Source of the DNA: Nansenia antarctica
Taxonomy: Eukaryota > Chordata > Actinopteri > Argentiniformes > Microstomatidae
Direction: 5' to 3'
Assembly: GCA_963989245.1 (NCBI GenBank)
Contig: OZ022352.1
Coordinates: forward strand, 23,205,376-23,269,375
DNA length: 64,000 nt
Made by a program: the position numbers and the translations under genes. Of the stretch, positions 55,785 to 64,000 are shown in pieces. The first letter of the stretch is position 1. The number at the start of each line of letters is the position of its first letter. The notes beneath the pieces were generated by a model. The model ran no database searches and was not told the origin of the DNA. It saw nothing but the letters and a program-made list of their open reading frames with translations.

Positions 55785-57460
55785 TATATATATATATCAA
55801 TGTTAGGTACCCGTTACTCTTGGTGACTGAACTGTGGAGGTTTAACAGTCCTCGTTTCTGACTCTACAGTAAGATTTATGAAAAAGGACTCAAAGGTCAT
55901 ATCCTGCTAAGGTTTAATTAGTTCTTCGTAAAAAGTGGATTTTGACACCTGACTTTTGTGTCCTGGGGAATGTTTTTGAGTATTTCTCAAACAATGGATT
56001 TTTTTTGTGCTGGGCGGCATTTGAGGGTCCAATAATAATGTCATAGTAATGGGGTTAACTCAATACACATGATGCCCATTATTATGCTAATATGTTAATT
56101 GATGTCTTTTGCATTACGCTTCTATGGATTGTTTGCTTAACATAAGACCACCAATAGTATATCAATTACATCATAAATTACAGCAGGTATACTCCCATTC
56201 ATTTCTGACCTGATTTATGAATGCCTCGCATAAGTAAAGTTATAGCCCAGTAAAGTTATAGCCCATTTTGACCTGAGCTCACAAAGAATTTGATGGAATT
56301 CAGAGTCAGAATTCAGAGTCAGAATTTGATGGAATTCAGAGTCAGCTGTATACTGCTTTCTGAACTGAAAGTTTTAGCATAATGGACGCCAACTTTATAT
56401 ATGGATGACACTTAAACTTACATTTACATAACATTTTGGGCATTTAGCAGACACTTTTATCCAAAGCGACTTACAACAAATACATTTGTCTAAGTAAGTG
56501 AATCATTTATTCATCAGTCATCACAAGAAAATGTATCTGCCATTGGCAGTCATGATATACGGTAGAGAAACGGAACAGAGGGACGGGGAGGTTTCAGGAG
56601 GGACAGTTAAACTTCAAACACTGCTTCTTCTACTAAATATTGCACATGGTACAGCCTAGTAAAGTGCATTCTCGTCTCCTGGGATGTACATCAGATGTCT
56701 CTAATCAGGCCTAGGCTCTCTGTAGGTGCTGCTGCCAATAAGCTTCACAGTCCAGGCTTCAGCTGCAAGGAGGATGACACATTTGGACTCATAACAAAGG
56801 AAGCAACACTGATCCATCTGTCTCTTTCCACTCTCTGGTCAGTCAACAATTCCCTTTTCCTGCTGAGGACTTACTGTACCATATGAACTGCTGTTACTGT
56901 CTTGCCTTGGGGCTGGCTGACAGAGAGAGCTGCTACCAGTGTTGACATGACTGACTGACTGTCATTATCATCAGGATGGGAATTAATTAATCAGATCATG
57001 AGAAACAGCATTGTGTTTCCCTTATGTTTATAGGTTACTATTGGCACAACCACCTCCAACCAGTGGGTTTCTAAAAATAATCAGCTTGTGTTTTCTGTCA
57101 GAATTACCACAAGATAGTACTGTTGAGAGACATTTAAAAGGCATAACTATTAGACACATGGTACTAGTAAGTCCACTGATGGATGGAATCGTTTGAGTGG
57201 AAACCAGTCGCCATTTTAAACAGTGTATAATGAACACTACACTTAAAGTCGATTCAGGGAGCCTTTGCCAACTATACAGTAACTCAAGGAGCTAGTTAGC
57301 TTCCAGATACTGAGAATGAAGCTCAAGATACTGAGAATGAAGCTCAAGATAAAGTTAGGTTACCAGGAAATATCTTATCAACGACCTTCTTACCCCTGCT
57401 ACATTTATGGTGACCTCCTACATGAATGCATCTGTGAGAGATTTGGCATGAGATTTGTCA
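55785..57460. other. No gene; small local duplications
   Basis: Besides the L2 fragment, local direct duplications occur: GTAAAGTTATAGCCC twice (56236-56268), TTGATGGAATTCAGAGTCAG with partial copies (56289-56345) and AGATACTGAGAATGAAGCTC twice (57304-57347). Confidence 0.6.
56419..56608 (-). mobile_element. L2 3' fragment
   Basis: It carries GGGCATTTAGCAGACACTTT, CCAAAGCGACTTACAAC and ACATTTGTCTAAGTAAGTGA in the same order as the other minus-strand L2 tails, then diverged 3' UTR to about 56608. No coding part is preserved. Confidence 0.75.
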
Positions 57461-57462
57461 CT

Positions 57463-57850
57463 GCGTGAGCTTAGAATGATAAGGTTCTATCTCCGTTTAG
57501 AATGATAAGGTTCTATCTCCGTTTAGAATGATACGGTTCTATCTCCGTTTAGAATGATAAGGTTCTATCTCCGTTTAGAATGATAAGGTTCTATCTCCGT
57601 TTAGAATGATAAGGTTCTATCTCCGTTTAGGGCAGTTCAGAGATATTGAGCGTCAAAGTTTTTACATTCCATTATGTTTTGTGAGATGGAACCTTTGTAT
57701 TTTATTCATTACTAACTAAAAAATGACAACATTTTAAAAATAACACCACACAGGCATTAATAAACACCTAATGGATCAGAAAACTCAATTTTGACAATGG
57801 AGATAGAACCTTATAATTGGAGATAGAACCTTATAATTCTAACGTCACGA
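57463..57850. mobile_element. TIR MITE (copy 2) with a six-fold tandem left terminus
   Basis: Same family as 53858-54101. The left inverted repeat has been amplified into six 26-bp units (57469-57624), each ending AAGGTTCTATCTCC. One unit carries a C for A change. The right terminus is also partly doubled (GGAGATAGAACCTTATAATT twice, 57799-57840). Confidence 0.75.
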
Positions 57851-58209
57851 CTGGTTGTGAACACCTTACTCATCACTGCACATTGTATATAAAAGCAGAC
57901 TGACCATCCTTGTATGTACGCAGAATGCAGACATTGATCAGATAAATAAAAGGCATCAATAAATCTCAATCTCACCTGGTTAAATAAAGAGTCAGTAATA
58001 GTGACAGTAAAAACATATTTATCATGAAGGATGCCTTTGCTATTGGAGATATGACGTGTTGTGCTGTTAGTGGTGTCATCTGGAAACCCTCCACGCAGAA
58101 CGGGCGTATCTCTGTTTCTCTTCTCCTGAGAGAAAGCTCACCTTGACCCCCCAGGATTATGCTGGGTGATCAACATGAAGTCATGTTGACGTAGAGGGTT
58201 TTGGTGTTG

Positions 58210-58818
58210 GTTTAACGCAGCGTTTCCCAAACTGTGGGGCGCGCCCCCCTAGTGGGGCGCGGGGGTACTGCAGGGGGGGCGCAGAAATATAAAAAAAACT
58301 AATAAAAAAAAAAAACTGTGGGGATACTGCTGCCTTTTGCAACATCGTACCTGTGTGAGATAGGCTTTTCTGCTGTTGCTGCTATCAAAAGCAAATACAG
58401 GTCGAAGTTGAACATTGAGAATGAACTGAGAGTGGCAGTCTCAAAACAACAACCCCGCTTTGAGAAGATTTGCAAGGCAAAGCAAGCACACACAAGTCAT
58501 TGATCGTAATTGTGATAGGAATGTGTAGAGTAAGAATAGTGATGCAGTAGAAATTAGTTAATGTTGATATGTTGAATATTTCAGTGGCACAGGATCATTT
58601 GCCAAGCACTTATGTTCCTTTTCAACCCATAATAAAATATAAAACAATAGTTGGATATGTGTCTTGTTATTATTAGAAGAGAAAATGTAATGTTTGTACA
58701 ACTTTATACAATTAATTATATAAATCTAGGTGGGGACCGGGTTAGGGGGGGCTCGAAAATATTTCCAATTACCCAAGGGGGGCCTGATTGAAAAAGTTTG
58801 GGAACCGCTGGTTTAACT
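58210..58818 (+). mobile_element. Internally deleted hAT element (ZBED-like) with 8-bp TSD
   Basis: The element 58218-58810 starts CAGCGTTTCCCAAACTGTGG and ends AAAAGTTTGGGAACCGCTG, giving inverted termini of about 17 bp with mismatches. Flanks GTTTAACG and GTTTAACT agree at 7 of 8 positions. The middle keeps a transposase C-terminus (58318-58503). Superfamily call is firm from TIR, TSD length and coding remnant together. Confidence 0.85.
58318..58503 (+). pseudogene. hAT transposase C-terminal dimerisation fragment
   Basis: Sixty-one codons are open: LLPFATSYLCEIGFSAVAAI, then KSKYRSKLNIENELRVAVSK, then KICKAKQAHTSH and stop. The SYLCEIGFSA-x-x-x-IKSKYR-x-x-L block is the hATC dimerisation region seen in ZBED5/SCAND3-type hAT transposases and their domesticated relatives. 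The catalytic DDE part and the BED finger are deleted, so this is a relic carried in a non-autonomous element, not a host gene. Confidence 0.8.
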
Positions 58819-59554
58819 CAACATTGTCGGTTCTACCTTCATGTTGTCACCCACAGCTCATGAATCAAAAGCCGCTGTGTCTAACTCACATTCCCACCCA
58901 AGGTACGGCAAGGAATCTCTGTGCCTCAGAATGGAATTCCACATTAGTTTCCAATGCAGAGAGATATGCACCACAGTATGCATTATCATTCTTACTGTAA
59001 TAGTGTGAACATTTGTAGGGCTACAGTTAATCCTTTATGATTACTTCCAGACAGTATTGTATTTGCAGTCAGTGTTTTACATCCAAAATAACCTGGCTAT
59101 TGTAACAAATGAGACACCCTTTGATATTTTCTATTCTGACAGCTTTGATGCAGCAATTTGAAAGCCATCAGTGACACAGCGGCGACCATAATAAGATGCA
59201 AATTGAGTCCCCCGTCCCAGCAGTGGTGATTAATACAGCATGAAAATGGACCGTGGAGGGCAAGCGTGCTGGGTTAATGACTTATTAGCAGGCCTGGCCT
59301 GGGCAGCACCTGGAGGAGAGAGACCCTTTTTACTTGGAGTGGAGCACTCCCACTTGCTGGAACTGACTCCTTGGTTTGGTTAAGGGTAGTCTTGCAGAGC
59401 CAGACCACATGCCACTGAATATTGCATATAAAGCCTGGCAAGATTTGGTCAGCGGAGACTGGAACCTCTTATGGAAAGTTCAGATAGAAATGTGCCGTGT
59501 GGAACAGGCGTACAGTGCACTGCTTAAGTAATGGTACAACTGAGTACAACTGAG

Positions 59555-59760
59555 AATTCACTTTACAGTGCTGGCGCTCGCTTTCAGAGCCCTTCATGAC
59601 CAAGCCCCCCGCCTACATCTCGGATCTCATCCACCCCTACGCATCCACCCGGTCACTGAGGTCCTCCGACCAGGAGCTCCTGGTCGTACCTAGGGTACCA
59701 AAGGGGACAGAGCATTTGAGGTGACGGCCCCAAGACGTTGGAACGCCCTCCCCTCTTAAA
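59555..59760 (+). pseudogene. LINE reverse transcriptase C-terminal fragment, L2/Rex-like
   Basis: The plus strand reads ALHDQAPAYISDLIHPYAST then RSLRSSDQELLVVPRV and, after a frameshift, DRAFEVTAPRRWNALPS. This Pro-x-Tyr-Leu-x-Asp-Leu...Arg-Ser-x-Arg-Ser...Ala-Pro-x-x-Trp-Asn-x-Leu-Pro series is the C-terminal block of L2-like and related LINEs. Truncated at both ends. Confidence 0.65.
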
Positions 59761-59764
59761 CCTT

Positions 59765-60690
59765 AAACCTACCAGAAATCAACAGGTTGGAACACCACTA
59801 AAGCAAAAAAAGCACTGGCAAGCTCAGAAATCTCAGCCTGGTAGGCCAAGGAAGACTTCTACAGTGGTTGATTAAAAAATGCTCACCATGATTAAGAAAA
59901 ACCCCAAAACAACTGTCCCACAGATCAGGAACACTCTCCAGCAGGTAAGCAAGAATGTGTCAGAAAATCTGCAGAAGACTTCACCAGCAGAAATACCAGA
60001 GTCTACACTGCAAGGTACAAACCACTATTTAGCCACAAAATCAGGATGTTATGGATGAGACAAAGAGGTACCAGAGTGGTGGAAAAAAAGGAACTGTCCA
60101 TCTCTTCTGTGAGATATGATTGAAGGGGTGTTATGGTTTGGGCATGTACGGCTTCCACTGGAATTGGCTCACTTGTCTTAATTGTTGATGTAACTGCTGA
60201 CAGCAGCAACAGAATGACACATACAGACACGTCTTGTCAGCACAAGTACAAGCAAAATGATGCCTCCAATCTTTATCATACAGCAGGACAATGACCCAAA
60301 ACATCATGCCATATAAGGGAGGTTTTTAGGCCCAAAAAGTGTAGTCAATCTCCAGATTTAAACTCTATTGAACATGTGTTTCATTTGTTGAAGAGGAGAC
60401 AGCAGTACAGGCTCTGCAAACATCACCAGAGAAGATATCCAGCATCTGGTGGGGTCAATGGGTCGTAACCTTCAGACAGTTATTGCATGTAAATGATTGT
60501 CGACAAAATACTAAACATGAGTGCTTGGACATTTAATGGACATTTAATTAGTCTTTCCCATCACCTTTGAGTACACTGAAAAATGGGGACTATGCTTAAA
60601 TGTTTTTGTAATTTCTGAGTGGTGAAACCAATACTGTATGTACACAAATACCATCCAATCAAAGCGGAGATTCTCTGTTTTAACTTTGAG
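59765..60690 (+). pseudogene. Dead Tc1-type transposase
   Basis: Broken frames on the plus strand keep Tc1 landmarks in order: PRKTSTVVD-like (59848-59872), NPKTTVPQIRNTLQQ (about 59903-59945), VLWFGHV, QQDNDPKHHA with the catalytic Asp block (60281-60310), SPDL-NSIEH-like with the catalytic Glu (60348-60375) and TREDIQHLVGSM (60425-60462). Several stops and a shortened D-to-E interval show it is inactive. TIRs were not located with confidence. Confidence 0.8.
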
Positions 60691-60875
60691 GTAATTGTGC
60701 AAGTTTTTGGAATTTAGAGCTGAAGGGGGAGCTATGGCTGTGAGCTTTGTGTTTTTTTTAAATTCTATTTCACAACATTATGTCCTGTTGTGAGGTTCTT
60801 GTCATGAGCTGTGGGTGGCATTGTATGAATGACATCTCTCATTCATCATCTCTATCTCTCTGTCTCTCTCTCTAT

Positions 60876-61890
60876 GAATGAATGAATGGACTTTATTGTC
60901 ATTGCTACAGTACAGGTACCAAACAACGAAATTTAGGAGGGGTGGCTCCCCTGGTGTTAGGAAAGGGAAAAAAAATCACTTTTAGAAAAAAAATCACAAG
61001 AAGGGAAGGAGCTGGTTTACATAAATAAAGGCTATGTACACTATCCACTGTACTATACTGTACAGACAGACGACTAGGGTTGTCATATTGCACAATAGTA
61101 TTATTCCACATTTATTTAAAGTGTCGCAGTTTGCAGGCTTGAAATGTACATGTTTGTGCCTCAGCACTACACCTGATTTTTTTTCAGTCCAGCAGCTGCC
61201 ATCAATCCGTCCAGACTGTCCAGGGCCCAGAACTTAGGTCTTTGCTGTGTTCAGGGCCTGGACGGCCCTGTGGTAGAAGCTGTTCTTCAGTCTGTTTGTC
61301 CTTGCGGCCAGGGTCCTGAACCGCCTTTTCGAGGGCAGCCTAGTAAAGTGTTCGTACCCAGGGTGGGTCGGGTCCCTGGAGATCTTGGAGGCCTTCCTGA
61401 GACAGCGTGTGTTGTACAGCTCTTCCAGAGAGGGGAGGCGGGCGCCGGTGATCTTCTGTGCTGTTCTCACGACTCTCTGTAGCGCATTTCTCTCCGCTGT
61501 TGTGCAGCTGGAGAACCAGTTGCAGATGCCGTAGGTGAGGATGCTCTCCACTGCGCCGCGGTAGAAGGTCACCAGTATCTCCTGCTTGCTGTGTTCCTTC
61601 CTGAGGATTCTCAGGGTGTATAGCCGCTGTTGTGCCCTCTTGATGGTGGCTTTTGTGTTGTCCTTCCAGGTCAGGTCATCCCGCATGTGCATCCCCAGGA
61701 ATCGGAGGGTCGAGACTCTCTCCACGCTCTCTCCGTCGATGAGCAGGGGCTGGATCTCAGACTTTTTCCTCCTGAAGTCTACGATGATTTCCTGGGTCTT
61801 TGACTTGTTCAGCAGCAGGTTGTTAACCTTGCACAGCTTGCTCTGTTGCTCTACCTCATCCCTGTACGCCGCCTCGTCCCCCCCCCTATC
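60876..61890 (-). mobile_element. 5'-truncated non-LTR retrotransposon, clade unresolved
   Basis: On the minus strand an RT C-terminal frame runs from the truncation point (about 61888) to the stop at 61234-61236, then a 3' UTR with AATTTCGTTGTTTGGTACCT and CAATGACAATAAAGTCCATT, and an (ATTC)n tail (60874-60888). The frame is unbroken for over 210 codons, so the insertion is not very old. The same 3' UTR occurs at 19060-19330. Confidence 0.75.
61234..61890 (-). pseudogene. Reverse transcriptase C-terminal region of the truncated LINE
   Basis: Blocks in order: NLLLNKSKTQEIIVDFRRK, SVERVSTLRFLGMHM, DLTWKDNT, TFYRGAVESILTYGICNWF, ALQRVVRTAQKITGARLPSL, HPGYEHFTRLPSKRRFRTL and the stop. This is the thumb and C-terminal part shared by a group of fish LINEs. 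The palm and endonuclease domains are gone, and no in-frame ATG precedes RFLG, so it is a fragment and not a host gene. A GTG at 61723-61725 is not a plausible start. Confidence 0.78.
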
Positions 61891-62204
61891 TATCTATAAT
61901 GCACCATAGAGGGTAGAATAAAAACATTCTATCAAGTATTTGCTTTGTAAATAAATAGTTTAACTATACAGTATTATTAAAGCCTCATTTGATTCATTCT
62001 ATTTTACCATTCTTGACTATATCAGAACAAATCAAAATGATTTGCACATAGTCATAATTACAATGTATGGAGTCAGATTATTAATATTAGATATGCTTTG
62101 CTATTAACTACAATATAATATATAGAAAAATATAGAAACAAATAAAACAACAAATATATTCAAATGGAAATATTATTATTATATGAAATATTATATTCAT
62201 ATTC

Positions 62205-63000
62205 AAGGTGTCACCATAATCGGACTCATAACAAACAATAATGAAGACCATTACCGCGAGCAGATAGCCCAAGCAGTCACTTGGTGCCTCAACAACAACC
62301 TCCAGCTCAACTCATCAAAAACACAAGAAATCATCGTAGACTTCAGGCACAGCCCCCCCCCCCAAAAAAAACATCAACACCCTTGGAGAACCCATAACCA
62401 TAACAGACTCCTTCAAATTCCTTGGCACTCACATCAGCAACTCCCTCAAATGGAACACCAACACAGACTTCATCACCAAAAAAGCCCACCAACGACTATT
62501 CTATACTCACCTCATCTATCACAGTTTGGTACGGCAGCTCGGACAGTAAATCAAAAAGGAAACTACAGCAAATAGTAAGGAAATCATCCAAGGTCATCGG
62601 CACCCCTCTCCCATCAGTTGAATCACTGTACCTCAAACGCACCACAAATAGAGCAGAGAGCACATCAAATTATCTCTGACCCCTCCCACCCTGCTCACCA
62701 CCTGTTTCAACTGTTGCCCTCTGGACGGCGCTACGATCCCTGGCCACCAAAACATCCCGCTTCAAAAACAGTTTTTTCCCCTCTGCCATAAGGACTCTCA
62801 ACACCTGACTCACTGCACTGTATAAATTGTAAATTGTAAATATGTTCTGTCTTGTCTTGTGGTTATGTGTGTTCTTGTCCACGTAATAGTCATGTACAAT
62901 GTGTGTATGTTTTTTGACACTGCTTTTGATCTGTACCGACAACAAATTCCACCGACCTAGGTCGTGTGGTCATTAAACTATTCATTCATTCATTCATTGG
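62205..63000 (+). pseudogene. Decayed copy of the same LINE family
   Basis: With frameshifts near a C8 run (62352-62362) and around 62550 and 62620, the plus strand reads LNSSKTQEIIVDFRH, FKFLGTHISNSLKWNT, KVIGTPLPSVESLYL and SRFKNSFFPSAIRTLNT then stop (about 62805). A 3' UTR and an ATTC tail (62972-62998) follow. It is the same family as 60876-61890 in opposite orientation, but older. Confidence 0.72.
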
Positions 63001-64000
63001 TCTACAGAGCCAAAATAAGAAAACATGCTGCACTCACTGTCCCATTACTTACACAGGACACTGCGTCTGCCTCATACCTTCCCCTCCTCTCAAGGTCATG
63101 CCTCTCAATTGGTATTCTTCACAGCGTGGCAATCGAGGAAATGAGTGTGTTGGGGCAGACTGGTGCCTTGCTGTGAGACCAGTAAGGTGGAATCACTTTC
63201 AACAGCAGGGGAGATATGACCACTGTGAGATGGTCATCATTGTTGTGGATTAATGCAATATGACACATTTTATTCTCAGCACAGTCTTCAAATGCATTGT
63301 GGGCTGTGGCCCTGTGCTCTCGTTATGAGACATGAAAGGAAAAATCCTTGGAGGTTGAGTTGTCTGTTGCTACTACCTGGTCAACTCATGTTGGCAAATG
63401 CAAGTTTTGTTTAATTTCTGCTAGTAATAAAGTAATAAAGACTTAGGCATAACTGACACATACATGTAGCTTAATTCAAGCTCAAAACAAGGTCGGCTAG
63501 CCTCTCATAGAAATAAACTGTAACTGTATCTTTTTTCAGGGTATGAATTTCAGCCCCAGCCCTCAGCTGTTTACCAAACGCTTTGTTGTTTGAATGACAC
63601 CTTTAACATCAAATACACTTTAATTGGTTTAATCAGACCCAATCAGGCGTGGCTCGTTTGTCTGAAGTCACTCCTGGTCCAATCAGGATGTGTTTATTGT
63701 TGTAGCCTGCAGGTCCTTCCCCTCTGATTGGCTGTGACTCAGGTGCAAGGTGTCTTCTGAGGTTCTGTCAGACATGGCTGCAGACCTTGGATAAACTCAG
63801 ACATGCACTCGGTCCACACCATCCATCTAGGTTTCTGCTTGTGGAACAAGAAGTGGCAATCAAATCCATTACAACTAACGATTAGTTTGAATAAAGTAGT
63901 ACAGTCTGAATTATATTCCGTGTAATGCCACACCACCATCACTAAGGCTACAGAGGACCAAAGTAATGACTCCAGTTTTTCCCCCAACAGCTCCTTTCCA
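63000..64000. other. No gene recognised
   Basis: Apparently single-copy sequence containing the CCAAT cluster described separately. Confidence 0.5.
63623..63731. promoter_or_regulatory. Cluster of four CCAAT/ATTGG boxes
   Basis: ATTGG at 63623-63627, CCAATCAG from 63639, CCAATCAG from 63679 and CTGATTGGCTG (ATTGG 63727-63731). Three have the preferred NF-Y flank CCAATCAG. No TATA box or initiator and no coding sequence is visible before the window ends. Confidence 0.3.

Overview
The window looks like gene-poor nuclear DNA of a ray-finned (teleost) fish. The evidence is the repeat content: L2-tailed tRNA-derived SINEs, many L2-type LINE fragments, Tc1/mariner and hAT elements, piggyBac-like TTAA elements, a 5S-rRNA-like SINE, and very long CA/GT, GA/CT and GATA microsatellites typical of fish introns and intergenic DNA. 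There are no prokaryotic gene arrays, rRNA or functional tRNA genes, or CRISPR arrays. No complete host protein-coding gene was recognised. Two short stretches with good splice-site signals (2587-2836 and 27129-27300) are offered only as weak exon candidates.

The dominant feature is a full-length LINE-1 (L1 clade) retrotransposon on the minus strand, 5502-11680. It is flanked by an 11-bp target-site duplication (5491-5501 and 11681-11691). It has a 159-bp 5' UTR, an intact ORF1 (10595-11521, RNA-binding chaperone), a 936-bp inter-ORF spacer, an intact 1254-residue ORF2 (5894-9658, APE endonuclease, reverse transcriptase and C-terminal Cys-His motif), a poly(A) signal and an A15 tail. ORF1p would coat the transcript. 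ORF2p would nick target DNA and prime reverse transcription from the nick. Nothing visible is broken, so it is either a recent insertion or an active source copy.

Layout: 1-3480 microsatellites and one weak exon candidate; 3480-4060 decayed LINE RT; 5491-11691 the L1; 12018-13275 Tc1 fragment, fish interspersed repeat and a LINE tail; 14479 and 27686 two SINEs; 16.9-23.7 kb long GA, GT and homopolymer tracts; 24.5 and 34.2 kb two piggyBac-like MITEs; 27.36 kb a 74-bp hAT mini-element; 34.5 kb a 360-bp inverted repeat; 36-38.3 kb LINE tails and a TIR element; 39.5 kb an interstitial telomere-like tract inside an inverted repeat; 40.4-41.7 kb nested L2 insertions; 42.3-43.4 kb a composite microsatellite and a hAT carrying an L2; 45.9 kb a 5S-like SINE; 47.5, 50.5 and 54.8 kb CT, GA and GATA arrays; 53.4-58.8 kb palindromes, a mariner-like MITE, two copies of a TIR MITE (one with a six-fold tandem terminus) and a hAT remnant; 59.5-63.0 kb a LINE fragment, a dead Tc1 transposase and two copies of another LINE family; a CCAAT-box cluster at the far right.

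The rest appears to be single-copy non-coding DNA in which nothing specific was recognised. All family calls are by eye from motifs and terminal structure; no database was searched.
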